From an uncultured Christensenellaceae bacterium (GTDB lineage Bacteria > Bacillota > Clostridia > Christensenellales > Borkfalkiaceae): a DNA stretch of 64,000 nucleotides. This document shows, one piece after another, positions 46,540-55,302 of the stretch. Each line of letters opens with the position of its first letter. Position 1 is the first letter of the stretch. Below the pieces are notes generated by a model. The model was not told the origin of the DNA. It saw only the letters and a program-made list of their open reading frames with translations, and searched no databases. The DNA lies in contig CAJULB010000003.1 in NCBI GenBank assembly GCA_910587005.1, forward strand, positions 124,001 to 188,000, given 5' to 3'. The translations under genes and the position numbers were made by a program.

Positions 46540-47265
46540 ATGGAAGGCAATATTCATTCTTTTGAAAGTTTCGGTACGGTGGACGGGCCGGGGATACGCT
46601 ACGTTGTGTTTATGCAGGGCTGTCCTATGCGCTGTAAGTATTGCCACAACCCTGATACGTGGCAGGTCGGCGCAGGTAAAAAATATACCGCCGAAGCCGT
46701 GTTTAAAGAGATTTTAAAATACAAAAACTATATAAAAAGCGGCGGTGTTACCGTTTCGGGCGGTGAACCGCTTCTGCAAGCCGAATTTATCGCCGAACTT
46801 TTCCGTCTTTTAAAGGCGGAAGGCATTCATACCGCGCTCGATACTTCGGGTGTTACATTCGATAAAGACAATCCGCAAAGCGTTGAAAAGCATTTAAGCG
46901 TTTTGAGGTATACCGATTTGGTGCTTTTGGATATAAAACATATAGACGAAGACGAGCATAAAGCTTTGACGGGCTTTTCAAACAAGCGTACGCTTGACCT
47001 TGCACAATTTCTGTCCGAAAACGGTAAAAAAATGTGGATACGTCACGTGCTTGTTCCCGATATAACCGACAAGGACGAATATCTTCAAAAATTAAAGCAG
47101 TTTATAAGCGGACTTAAAACCGTTGAAAGGGTCGAAGTGTTGCCCTATCACACAATGGGCGAGGTCAAGTACGAAAAACTCGGCTTGCCCTATCCGTTGA
47201 AAGGGGTACAGCCGCCGGCAAAACAGCGTATAGAAAACGCGCGTAAAATTTTAAAAACGCCTTAA
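46540..47265 (+). CDS. pflA: Pyruvate formate-lyase activating enzyme
   Basis: A 241-residue radical SAM enzyme that installs the glycyl radical on pyruvate formate-lyase. The 4Fe-4S site is Cys28-xxx-Cys32-xx-Cys35 in QGCPMRCKYCHNPDTW. The GGEPLLQ motif for SAM and the VERVEVLPYHTMGEVKYEKL C-terminal motif are present. GGGTG precedes the ATG. It lies downstream of the ZTP riboswitch and 128 bp upstream of the large pfl gene. Here its substrate should be the separate 77-residue radical protein encoded at 49643. Confidence 0.95.
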   Translation: MEGNIHSFESFGTVDGPGIRYVVFMQGCPMRCKYCHNPDTWQVGAGKKYTAEAVFKEILKYKNYIKSGGVTVSGGEPLLQAEFIAELFRLLKAEGIHTALDTSGVTFDKDNPQSVEKHLSVLRYTDLVLLDIKHIDEDEHKALTGFSNKRTLDLAQFLSENGKKMWIRHVLVPDITDKDEYLQKLKQFISGLKTVERVEVLPYHTMGEVKYEKLGLPYPLKGVQPPAKQRIENARKILKTP

Positions 47266-47315
47266 CGCGCGTTGTAAAACATATCGATGTGCTTCCGCAA
47301 GCGTCAGCGGTTGCT

Positions 47316-47342
47316 GTCATTCTGAGGCTTGCCGAAGAAGCT
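47316..47342 (+). repeat. Single arm of the GTCAT-CTGAG repeat family
   Basis: GTCATTCTGAGGCTTGCCGA followed by AGAAGCT, in the pflA-pflB gap. It is nearly identical to the arm at 43531 over about 33 bases, including the trailing CTGATTG. Confidence 0.75.
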
Positions 47343-47393
47343 GATTGATAAAAGCAATAAACATACAAAATATTAAAATTTAAGAGGTTTAAA

Positions 47394-49421
47394 ATGCAGT
47401 ATAAAGCATGGGAAGGCTTCACCGCCGGTAAATGGTGTGTGGAAGTTAACGTAAGAGATTTTATTCAGCGCAATTACGCGCCCTATGACGGGGACGACGG
47501 ATTTCTCGCCCCGCCCACAAGCGCTACCAAAAAGCTTTGGGCGGAAATTTGCGAGCTTTCGGAAAAAGAACGCAAAGCGGGCGGAGTGCTCGACGCGGAT
47601 ACCAAAATCGTTTCCTCGCTCACGTCCCACGGCGCGGGCTATATAGATAAAAAGCTTGAAAAAATAGTCGGTCTGCAAACCGACGTTCCCTTTAAACGCG
47701 CGTTGCAACCCTTCGGCGGAATAAGAATGTCCGCGGAAGCGCTTGAAATGTACGGTTATCACATTGACGAAAGCGTCAAGGAAATTTTCACAAAATACCG
47801 AAAAACGCACAACGACGGCGTTTATGACGCGTACACTCCCGAAATGCGCCGCGCACGCAGAGCGCACATTCTCACGGGCTTGCCCGATACCTACGGCAGA
47901 GGCAGAATTATCGGCGATTACCGCAGAGTCGCGCTTTACGGGGTTGATTTTTTAATCGCGCAAAAGGAAAAGGACAAGCTGTTAATGGACGGTGATATGG
48001 TTCCCGATAAAATCCGCGACAGAGAAGAGCTTTCCGAGCAGATTAAAGCGCTTAAAGCTCTTAAAAAGCTTGCGGAAATTTACGGCTGTGATATATCCCA
48101 GCCCGCGCAAACGGCTCAGCAAGCAATTCAGGCGCTGTATTTCGGCTACCTCGCCGCGGTTAAAGACCAGAACGGCGCGGCTATGTCGATAGGCAGAAAT
48201 TCCACATTCCTCGATATTTATATACAGCGCGATATTTTAAGCGGTGCAATCACCGAAAAGGACGCGCAGGAGCTTATCGACCATTTCGTTATGAAACTGC
48301 GCATAATCAAATTTATGCGCATACGCGAATATAACGAGCTGTTTTCGGGCGACCCGACGTGGGTTACGGAATCAATAGGCGGTATGGGCGTTGACGGAAG
48401 AACGCTCGTCACAAAAACCTCGTTCAGAATTCTGCACACGTTGCAGAACCTCGGTCCCGCGCCCGAACCCAACCTTACGGTATTGTGGAGCAAAAACCTG
48501 CCCGAAGGCTTTAAAGCTTTCTGCGCAAAGCTTTCTATTAAAACCTCCGCAATCCAGTACGAAAGCGATGACTTGATGCGTCCCGAAATGGGCGACGATT
48601 ATTGCATAGCGTGCTGTGTCAGCGGTATGCGCGTGGGCAAGGATATGCAGTTCTTCGGCGCGCGCGCCAACCTTGCAAAATGCCTTTTGTACGCTATCAA
48701 CGGCGGTAAGGACGAATGTATTGTTGATAAGGCTACGGGCAAAGCGTTGCAGGTTTCGCCCGAGTTCGCGCCCGTGCTCGGCGACGGGAAGCTCGATTTC
48801 GAGGACGTTAAAAAGAAGTACGAAAATATGATGGACTGGCTTGCGGGGCTTTACGTCAACGTACTCAATTTAATACACTATATGCACGATAAATACAGCT
48901 ATGAGGCGCTTGAAATGGCTCTTCACGATACCGAGGTAAGAAGATTTTTTGCCACGGGCGTTGCAGGGCTTTCGTGCGCGGCGGATTCGCTTTCGGCTAT
49001 AAAATACGCTGAGGTTTACCCTGTGAGAAACGCCGAGGGCATAGCAGTAGACTATAAAATCGTCGGCGATTATCCCAAATACGGAAACAACGACGACCGC
49101 GCGGACGAGCTTGCTGTCTGGCTTGTAAAAACGTTTATGGATAAAATCAAAAGCCATTACACCTACCGCAACAGCGTGCCCACGATGTCCATTCTGACAA
49201 TTACAAGCAACGTAGTATACGGTAAAAATACGGGCAATACCCCCGACGGAAGGCGCGCGGGCGAACCGCTCGCCCCCGGCGCAAACCCCATGCACGGCAG
49301 AGATTGCTGCGGCGCGCTTGCCTCGCTGGAATCGGTTGCAAAGCTTCCTTACGAGTACGCCCGCGACGGTATTTCGAACACGTTCTCAATAACCCCCGAA
49401 TCCCTCGGCAAAAACGATTAA
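47394..49421 (+). CDS. pflB: Pyruvate formate-lyase large part, lacking the glycyl-radical domain
   Basis: A 675-residue formate C-acetyltransferase that makes acetyl-CoA and formate from pyruvate and CoA. The active-site pair is Cys407-Cys408 in DDYCIACCVSG. Pyruvate-binding segments such as GAGYID and FGGIRM are typical. The protein stops at SLGKND, exactly where E. coli PFL continues into its ~85-residue C-terminal domain with the radical glycine. That domain is encoded separately at 49643-49876; together the two parts give 752 residues, against 760 in E. coli. AGAGG precedes the ATG. On its own this protein should be inactive. Confidence 0.93.
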   Translation: MQYKAWEGFTAGKWCVEVNVRDFIQRNYAPYDGDDGFLAPPTSATKKLWAEICELSEKERKAGGVLDADTKIVSSLTSHGAGYIDKKLEKIVGLQTDVPFKRALQPFGGIRMSAEALEMYGYHIDESVKEIFTKYRKTHNDGVYDAYTPEMRRARRAHILTGLPDTYGRGRIIGDYRRVALYGVDFLIAQKEKDKLLMDGDMVPDKIRDREELSEQIKALKALKKLAEIYGCDISQPAQTAQQAIQALYFGYLAAVKDQNGAAMSIGRNSTFLDIYIQRDILSGAITEKDAQELIDHFVMKLRIIKFMRIREYNELFSGDPTWVTESIGGMGVDGRTLVTKTSFRILHTLQNLGPAPEPNLTVLWSKNLPEGFKAFCAKLSIKTSAIQYESDDLMRPEMGDDYCIACCVSGMRVGKDMQFFGARANLAKCLLYAINGGKDECIVDKATGKALQVSPEFAPVLGDGKLDFEDVKKKYENMMDWLAGLYVNVLNLIHYMHDKYSYEALEMALHDTEVRRFFATGVAGLSCAADSLSAIKYAEVYPVRNAEGIAVDYKIVGDYPKYGNNDDRADELAVWLVKTFMDKIKSHYTYRNSVPTMSILTITSNVVYGKNTGNTPDGRRAGEPLAPGANPMHGRDCCGALASLESVAKLPYEYARDGISNTFSITPESLGKND

Positions 49422-49477
49422 AACTCATATATTATTAAAAACCTGTCATGCTGACGCATTCTGAATGATTGAAGCTT

Positions 49478-49609
49478 GTCATGCTGAGATTTATCGAAGC
49501 ATCTCGAATTAGCTTACAAAGCTTGTTTAAACTTTTCGGGCACGCCGCCCCGCCGAGGACAGCGGATAGTCGTAAGACAATCAGATTCTTCGCTTACGCT
49601 CAGAATGAC
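49478..49609. repeat. MITE-like element between the two pfl parts
   Basis: A 132-bp element with terminal inverted repeats of 27 bp (21 of 27 match). The left end begins GTCATGCTGAGATTTATCGA and the right end closes CTTACGCTCAGAATGAC. No open frame of note is inside. A degenerate extra arm lies at 49445. Single arms at 43531, 46194, 47316 and 61960 belong to the same family. Target-site duplications are not evident. It lies precisely in the break between pflB and its radical domain. Confidence 0.75.
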
Positions 49610-49642
49610 GGAAAATCTGCGAATAAAAAAAGGAGTAAAAAA

Positions 49643-49876
49643 ATGACTAATCAGGAAAAAAATTTAGTAAACCTGCTCGACGCATACGTTGCCGACGGCG
49701 GTTATCATTTAAACGTAAACGTATTTAACCGAGAAACGCTTTTAGACGCGCAGGCTCACCCCGAAAAATATCCCCAGCTTACAATAAGGGTTTCGGGCTA
49801 TGCGGTGAACTTCAACAAGCTCACGCGCGAACAGCAGAACGATGTAATTTCCCGCACAATTCACCAGACCTTTTAA
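49643..49876 (+). CDS. grcA: Stand-alone glycyl-radical domain of pyruvate formate-lyase (GrcA-like)
   Basis: A 77-residue protein that is the missing C-terminal domain of PFL. It contains HLNVNVFNRETLLDAQAHPE and the radical motif RVSGYA with Gly52, followed by the TREQQNDVISRT ending. It has its own AAAGGAG (49630-49636) 6 bp before the ATG, so it is a deliberate gene rather than a readthrough product. E. coli YfiD/GrcA (127 residues) is a comparable spare radical domain, but there PflB keeps its own; here the large subunit has none. It should be activated by PflA and should dock on the large subunit so that Gly52 faces Cys408. Confidence 0.93.
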   Translation: MTNQEKNLVNLLDAYVADGGYHLNVNVFNRETLLDAQAHPEKYPQLTIRVSGYAVNFNKLTREQQNDVISRTIHQTF

Positions 49877-49891
49877 GGCGGTAAATTGTCT

Positions 49892-49914
49892 AAGCGCGAC
49901 TTTAAGTCGCGCTT
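49892..49914 (+). terminator. Terminator of the pfl operon
   Basis: A perfect 10-bp stem AAGCGCGACT/AGTCGCGCTT with a TTA loop, 16 bp after the stop codon of the radical-domain gene. The T-tract after it is short (TTAATGCTTT). Confidence 0.6.
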
Positions 49915-49923
49915 TAATGCTTT

Positions 49924-50721
49924 ATGAGTAGCTTTAAAATAAATTTTAAATTACAGAAATTAAATAAAATCAAGCCGTTCGGCGAAAAGGGCGGTTACAG
50001 CCTCGGCTGGTTCGGTCTGACCGACGGTTTGCTGTGGATTAGCGTCGGCGGGCAAACAATTTACGAATACGGTAAAGAGGCGCGTAAACGTTTTCACCAT
50101 TGCAAAAAATATAACGATTATTATTTAGCCCGCTTTTTAGAGGATTTTTTCGAAACCTTTCGATATGTTGGCGAGCCGATACCCGAAAAGCTTTATGATA
50201 ATGTCGAAAATTTTGCATTGAGGGCGGAAAAGTGGCTTGACAGCTACGGTGACGAGGCGGACGAAATTTACGAAAAATTTTATTCCAAAGAATTTTTTCC
50301 GCTTTACGAGTGGTATTCCCAAAGGTCGTTCGATTCCGCACATTTGCTCGGCGGACCCGATATCGGCTGTTTCAGATGCGAAAATAAAATCAAAATCGTC
50401 TGGCAAAGCAATTACGCTCTCGATAACGGAAAAAGTATTTGGACAGCTCCGCACGGCTGTTTTGAGTTGCCTTATAACGATTTTGTTTGGGCTGTCGAAG
50501 CTTTTTTTGAAGACTTTTGCGCCGAAATGGACATACAGACCGAAAATGCGCTTAAAAAGAATTGGAAAAAGCTTTTAGTCGATAAACAAAAGCTTGTTGA
50601 AGAAAACGGGTCGAGAAGGTCGGAATTTTTGCAATGCATTTCTTTGCTTAAAACCAACAAAACGGTTACCGATTGGGAAAAAATTATTGCAATTTATCAA
50701 AAAATGACGGAACAGGTCTGA
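49924..50721 (+). CDS. DUF5984-like protein of unknown function
   Basis: A 265-residue soluble protein resembling the DUF5984 family, with the opening SLGWFGLTDGLLWISVGG, YYLARFLEDFFETFRYVGEP, and a central GPDIGCFRCENKIKIVW. Such proteins are often found near polymorphic-toxin immunity genes, but no toxin is visible here. The ATG has no clear ribosome-binding site and follows a hairpin by 10 bp, so it is probably poorly translated or starts elsewhere. The codon use is A/T-rich compared with neighbouring housekeeping genes. The function is unknown. Confidence 0.65.
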   Translation: MSSFKINFKLQKLNKIKPFGEKGGYSLGWFGLTDGLLWISVGGQTIYEYGKEARKRFHHCKKYNDYYLARFLEDFFETFRYVGEPIPEKLYDNVENFALRAEKWLDSYGDEADEIYEKFYSKEFFPLYEWYSQRSFDSAHLLGGPDIGCFRCENKIKIVWQSNYALDNGKSIWTAPHGCFELPYNDFVWAVEAFFEDFCAEMDIQTENALKKNWKKLLVDKQKLVEENGSRRSEFLQCISLLKTNKTVTDWEKIIAIYQKMTEQV

Positions 50722-50762
50722 TTTTTTCACTGCGTATATTTAAATAAACTGCGTAAAACAGT

Positions 50763-50790
50763 TTGTTATAGAATAATAATATGATATAAT
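50763..50790 (+). promoter_or_regulatory. Promoter of the M60 peptidase gene
   Basis: TTGTTA (50763-50768) and a perfect TATAAT (50785-50790) with a 16-bp spacer, in AT-rich DNA 81 bp ahead of the peptidase start. Confidence 0.65.
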
Positions 50791-50803
50791 ACGGACAATA
50801 TTT

Positions 50804-50847
50804 GGCGCATAATTTTATGCGCCTCTTGTATAAAGCCACTTTATACA
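50804..50847 (+). promoter_or_regulatory. Two perfect hairpins in the M60 peptidase leader
   Basis: GGCGCAT/ATGCGCC (50804-50823) and TGTATAAAG/CTTTATACA (50827-50847, loop CCA) lie in tandem between promoter and ATG. The second is followed by seven A and then TCTTATTCGGAG before the start. They could stabilise the leader or form an operator. No known riboswitch is recognised. Confidence 0.5.
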
Positions 50848-50870
50848 AAAAAATCTTATTCGGAGTTTTT

Positions 50871-53800
50871 ATGAAGATAGGAAAGTTTGAAATCACTACG
50901 CCGGTAAAAGCTATATTTATAATAGCGCTTTCGGCAATCGTACTTATTACAGCGTTTTTGGGAATAGGCGCGCTTGCGGGCACTAAACAAGCCGTTGCCG
51001 ACTGGAACACTACCAGAACGCCGAAGGTTATGTATTATTCCGAATACCTCGGCACGGTACAACGCAATATTCCCTCAACAATGGGAAACGGCGGTTTGCC
51101 CGAATATCCTAAATACGGCTATACGTTGAAATCTGTTTTAGGCGACGCCAACATTTCCAAAAGAAACGAGCTTATCAGAGAGTCAAAGCTTATGACTACG
51201 TCCAATACGTGGAACGGCGGCGGCTATTTCAATATGATGGATAAAGACGGTAACCTGCTTAAAGACGGTATTCCCGTAACCGACGGGCCGACAAAGCTTT
51301 ACAAACATACCGCTTCCGTAGGTATGTATCTCGGCGACGTTGACGACAGCGAGCCGGGAATAATAAAAAAGCTTACGTTTTCACCCAGAAGCTACGGCAG
51401 ATACTACAATGTAACCGGCGTTTACGCGCCCGCAGGCGAGGTTATCAAAATAGAAATGTCCGAAGAGGATATGAACGCCACAAACGGAATAACTATACAT
51501 ATCGGTCAGGCGCTGTATAACGGAAAAGCCAACAATATATGGACTGCAAAAAATGCAATGAACCGTATGCCCGTTATTATGAGCACATTCGTTATAAATA
51601 AAAACACCGCTACGCTTGACAACGGAGTTTATACGGCGTATGTCGGTTCATTCCTCGGCGGCCCCGTATATGTGCGCCATTCAGGCAGTACCTTTTCGGT
51701 TACGGTTTCAGGCGGGGTGCGCTATTCCCATTATATTTACGGCTACACTACCGAAAAGGAGTTTGAGGAAAACGCCAAATCTTCCGCACCCTATTTCGAT
51801 TTAGAGGTGTGGGATAACGGAGTTTTACATTCCGGGCCCAAAACCTACGCCAAAAATTTCAGCTATGACGATATAACCAAAGCCGCCGGGCTTTGGGATA
51901 AAATCGCGCTTGTTTCCACAAAAGTTTCCACGCAGGGCATAGTATTTTTATACGACCCGTTCGTTGCGGCGGGCGCGGCGGTTGCCTTCCCCGGACAGGG
52001 CTCGGTAAACTGTCCGTCGGACTGGATGTCTTCGTCGCTCAATTATAAGTCGTTCACAAACTCGGGCGCATGGGGCAACATGCACGAATATAACCACAAC
52101 TTCCAGAGCGGTTGGGGACGCGGCAACGGCGGCGAGGTTACGAATAACGCGCTGAATATCGTAGAATACAGCTTGTTTACCAATATTTCCTCGCACAGAA
52201 AGATAGGTCTTTCGGGCGACGGTATGGGCGGCTGGAACAGATACACAAGCCCGAGCTGGTCGTTGAATCAAACGCTTTTGAATGCGGTGGACGGGGTTAA
52301 TCCCGAATATCCGCTGAACGAATATTCCACAGTAATACACAACCTCGGACAGGAAGTGTTCATGGACGCGATTTACAAGCAGAGAACAACTTCCGCGTAC
52401 ACAACAACCTACACGGGCTGGTACGGTGCGCTGTCGGAAACTTCCCATTACGATTTTACATACTTTTTCAGCGATATTTTAAGGGCGGATTTGGATGCGG
52501 AAATCGTAGATAAAATACAGTCGAAAAAGTATCCCGCGTTTATTCCCGCGGCAAGCATTTATCAGACGGGCAGAAGCTTTTACTATTACGAATACGAGAA
52601 GATGCTTGACGAAAACGGACAGGAAACCGCAGAAGACAATCCCAACAAAATAAAATCCAAAACGAAAAAATATTGCGAAACGGCACAGCCTTACGTAATA
52701 CCTTACGGACAGGATTTTACCGTGGATTTATCGCCGTATACGCTGAATGAAGTCGGTCAGTACCAAAGCGGAAGCGTAGTTCTGCCCGCAGGCTTTACCT
52801 ATAAAATAAAGAAAGTTTCTTCCCCCGAACACGGTAAAATGAAAAAGGGCAATGACAACGTTTATACCTTCGTACCGGATAAAAAGAATCTGGAATCGGG
52901 CAAAATTTATGTTACCTTGCAGATTAAAAAGGAGGGCGACTCAACCAAGTTTGATGATATAGAGCTTGTCCTTGAATTCAAGCAGTCATACGAAATGAAC
53001 AAAAATGTTATCGAGAGAACGGCATATTCGTTCAGTTCACCCGTGTATACCGATGCTGTCGAAGCATACGAAAAAGATTACGACGGATACGCGGATATGA
53101 CTTCCGGCGACAATAAAAACCCCGTGCAGAACTCCAACTCGGAGGTTTGGTATACTTCCGCGGAGGACGTGCCCCAAAACGGCGTGGTAGAAATAAAGGG
53201 TAAGCTTTACGTAAGCGAAAGCGGAAAATACAGGGTTGCACTGCGCGGAAGATACAACTGTGCGCTGTACATAGCGGTGGTTGACGATAATACCGAGCCT
53301 TCCGCCGTAAAAAAATCCGATTACAAGCTTGCTGCGCGCATAACCAACGCAAAGGGCGGAGCAAACTTCACGCTGGAAGACGGAACGTATTCCGATTTTG
53401 AAAATTTGCAGGCGGGGCAGTGGCTGTATTATAAAGCGGTTATGATATGCTCAACCCAGCCCAGAATAAGCTTTATCGGCTTAGGCTGGGGCAAGTTCGA
53501 AACGATGGGCGGAACTATCGACGAGGAAGGTAACGTCGTCGGAGGGGTAGAGGATACCCCGCCTAAAATAAACTATGCAACTTCTTACAGAAACGAGTAT
53601 AAATTCGACACTTCGGAATTTAAAACCGAGCATTTCTACGAACACGGCTATAAAGTAAGTTATTCAAAGACGCACGAAGAAATTCCGAACAAAACGATAG
53701 TAGAAGTTAAAAACTTTACGCCGTGGGACGACACTCACGTAATAGAATATCTTATAGACAACGACAAGACAAATTATATGCATTCCAGGAACGTTGTTTC

Positions 53801-54464
53801 CGTAAACAATCCGTTTGATTTAACGGTTGATTTGGGCGAAACGATTTCCGCGTCGCGCGTGACGATGTACGGTTATGACATCGGCAAAAAGCATACGCCC
53901 ACAACGTTCGAATTTTATGTTGGAAACCAGCCCGATAAGCTTGAACTTGCCGCTAAAATCGAAAACGGCGGGTTATCCGGGCATAATTCCGCATTTAACC
54001 TTGACGGTGAGCGCGACTTCCGTTATTACAGACTTTACGTTACGGATACCGCAACCCATCAGTATATAGCATTGCGCGAAATCGAGTTTTCGCTTACCGC
54101 GTTTAACGGAAATCTTTTCGGGCCGAAGGACGAAGGCTTTAAGTACGGCGGTAAAAACGCATGGACTTACGAAAACGCTTTTGCATCTTTCGGGCAGATA
54201 GCCGTAGGCAATAAAAAAGCAACGATGGAGTTTGAATTTATCGGCACCCGCGTTGCGCTGTATTCCGTGTTCGGTGAAGAATACGGCTCTTATACGGTTT
54301 ATATAGACGGTAAAAAACAGGCGGTTGTAAATTTAAGCGAGGGCGAAGGTCAGCAGCTTGCGTTTATAACCGAAACAAAGCTGAAAGACGGCAAGCACAA
54401 GGTAAAAATCAAGTGCAAAGGCAAAGTCAACTATAATGTTGCCGCCGTAGGTATTTGGCATTGA
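50871..54464 (+). CDS. M60-like surface metallopeptidase with carbohydrate-binding domains
   Basis: A 1,197-residue protein anchored by an N-terminal helix (about 11-37). The peptidase domain shows a beta-rich front part (APAGEVIKIEMSEEDM) and the gluzincin motif HEYNH (405-409) with the third ligand Glu422 in GGEVTNN, the HExxH-(12)-E pattern of M60/enhancin-like enzymes that cleave mucin-type glycoproteins. A PA14/GLEYA-like region (about 720-900) is followed by an F5/8-type C discoidin domain (about 950-1075, NYMHSRNVVS to EIEFS) and a final beta domain. The ATG at 50871 has CGGAG upstream; the open frame extends further up without one. Mucin or host glycoprotein cleavage is inferred from the family. 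Confidence 0.85.
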   Translation: MKIGKFEITTPVKAIFIIALSAIVLITAFLGIGALAGTKQAVADWNTTRTPKVMYYSEYLGTVQRNIPSTMGNGGLPEYPKYGYTLKSVLGDANISKRNELIRESKLMTTSNTWNGGGYFNMMDKDGNLLKDGIPVTDGPTKLYKHTASVGMYLGDVDDSEPGIIKKLTFSPRSYGRYYNVTGVYAPAGEVIKIEMSEEDMNATNGITIHIGQALYNGKANNIWTAKNAMNRMPVIMSTFVINKNTATLDNGVYTAYVGSFLGGPVYVRHSGSTFSVTVSGGVRYSHYIYGYTTEKEFEENAKSSAPYFDLEVWDNGVLHSGPKTYAKNFSYDDITKAAGLWDKIALVSTKVSTQGIVFLYDPFVAAGAAVAFPGQGSVNCPSDWMSSSLNYKSFTNSGAWGNMHEYNHNFQSGWGRGNGGEVTNNALNIVEYSLFTNISSHRKIGLSGDGMGGWNRYTSPSWSLNQTLLNAVDGVNPEYPLNEYSTVIHNLGQEVFMDAIYKQRTTSAYTTTYTGWYGALSETSHYDFTYFFSDILRADLDAEIVDKIQSKKYPAFIPAASIYQTGRSFYYYEYEKMLDENGQETAEDNPNKIKSKTKKYCETAQPYVIPYGQDFTVDLSPYTLNEVGQYQSGSVVLPAGFTYKIKKVSSPEHGKMKKGNDNVYTFVPDKKNLESGKIYVTLQIKKEGDSTKFDDIELVLEFKQSYEMNKNVIERTAYSFSSPVYTDAVEAYEKDYDGYADMTSGDNKNPVQNSNSEVWYTSAEDVPQNGVVEIKGKLYVSESGKYRVALRGRYNCALYIAVVDDNTEPSAVKKSDYKLAARITNAKGGANFTLEDGTYSDFENLQAGQWLYYKAVMICSTQPRISFIGLGWGKFETMGGTIDEEGNVVGGVEDTPPKINYATSYRNEYKFDTSEFKTEHFYEHGYKVSYSKTHEEIPNKTIVEVKNFTPWDDTHVIEYLIDNDKTNYMHSRNVVSVNNPFDLTVDLGETISASRVTMYGYDIGKKHTPTTFEFYVGNQPDKLELAAKIENGGLSGHNSAFNLDGERDFRYYRLYVTDTATHQYIALREIEFSLTAFNGNLFGPKDEGFKYGGKNAWTYENAFASFGQIAVGNKKATMEFEFIGTRVALYSVFGEEYGSYTVYIDGKKQAVVNLSEGEGQQLAFITETKLKDGKHKVKIKCKGKVNYNVAAVGIWH

Positions 54465-54480
54465 CAAACAATTAAAATAA

Positions 54481-54520
54481 CTAAACCGCCGAACGGCAAT
54501 TTTGCCGTTCGGCGGTTTAG
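54481..54520. terminator. Bidirectional terminator between convergent genes
   Basis: A perfect 18-bp stem (CTAAACCGCCGAACGGCA and complement) with a 4-base loop, followed by TTTATA on the plus strand and preceded by AATAA on the minus side. It ends the M60 gene and the CwlD-like gene. Confidence 0.9.
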
Positions 54521-54544
54521 TTTATAAAGCTTAATATAAAATAA

Positions 54545-55243
54545 TCACGAATAAAAGCTTACCGCGCCTTTGAAAATGGCGTAAGCAATTTCCTTTTGAT
54601 GCTCGGACGAGGTTAAAAGCTTTTCGTCCTCAGTATTCGATAAAAACCCACATTCTACTATGACGGAAGGGCTTTGGGTGCATTTCAGCATATAATAATC
54701 GCCTGCAAGCGCTTCGTTCGGCTTTATGCCCTCGTTCAACGCGTTCAATGATTTCTGAATACAGTCCGCAAGCGCTTTTCCGCTTTCGCTCGCTTTATCG
54801 AAAAAAGCCGTTCCGCCCCGCTTAGAGGGGATAGGGCAAAAATTCTGATGCACGGAAATAACCATATCCGCCCCGCTTTCCTCGATTATCTGTTTGCGCT
54901 TTTTCATGTCCCGCATTTTAAAACCCTTTGTCGGCGCGCCGTAAAGCCCCGCGTTGGTCTTTCTGGTCATAACTACCGCAAACCCCGCGTTCACAAAATA
55001 CCCTTTCAGCTGTTTGGCGATGGCGATATTTATGTCGCTTTCGCGGGTTTTGGTGTTAATTCCCAAAACGCCGGCGTCAACTCCGCCGTGCCCCGCGTCT
55101 ATTACAATCACCTTTTCGCTTACGGAGGACGAGGACGAAACCGCGCTTGCCGCCGCCCCGCAGCAAATTCCGATAGCCGCGCCAACGCCTATAATCACCG
55201 CCGCCGCAATTAAAATACCTTTCTTAAAAACTATAAATTTCAC
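54545..55243 (-). CDS. cwlD: N-acetylmuramoyl-L-alanine amidase, CwlD-like
   Basis: A 232-residue zinc amidase of the Amidase_3 family. An N-terminal signal-anchor (about 8-35) leads to the catalytic domain: His52 in DAGHGG, Glu68 in TRESD, His132 in SVHQN and Glu197 in VECGFLSN. The compact size and single domain resemble CwlD, which makes muramic delta-lactam of spore cortex, but other Amidase_3 enzymes look alike. It is divergent from mrnC and convergent with the M60 gene. The symbol is tentative. Confidence 0.8.
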   Translation of the reverse strand: MKFIVFKKGILIAAAVIIGVGAAIGICCGAAASAVSSSSSVSEKVIVIDAGHGGVDAGVLGINTKTRESDINIAIAKQLKGYFVNAGFAVVMTRKTNAGLYGAPTKGFKMRDMKKRKQIIEESGADMVISVHQNFCPIPSKRGGTAFFDKASESGKALADCIQKSLNALNEGIKPNEALAGDYYMLKCTQSPSVIVECGFLSNTEDEKLLTSSEHQKEIAYAIFKGAVSFYS

Positions 55244-55302
55244 GCTATATACTATGGATTTATTGCAATTTTTATGAATGTGTGTTAAAATTTAAAAGGA
55301 GT

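Noticed and set aside
49419..49645. Interpretation of the pflB break as a simple frameshift or sequencing error
   Set aside because: The two parts are separated by 221 bp containing a structured repeat. The second has its own AAAGGAG and ATG, and the first ends in a clean stop at the domain border.
55263..55291. Promoter-like TTGCAA-17-TAAAAT upstream of mrnC
   Set aside because: The -10 would lie only 11 bp before the ATG, so the transcript would start inside or after the ribosome-binding site AAAGGAG. Probably chance in AT-rich DNA.
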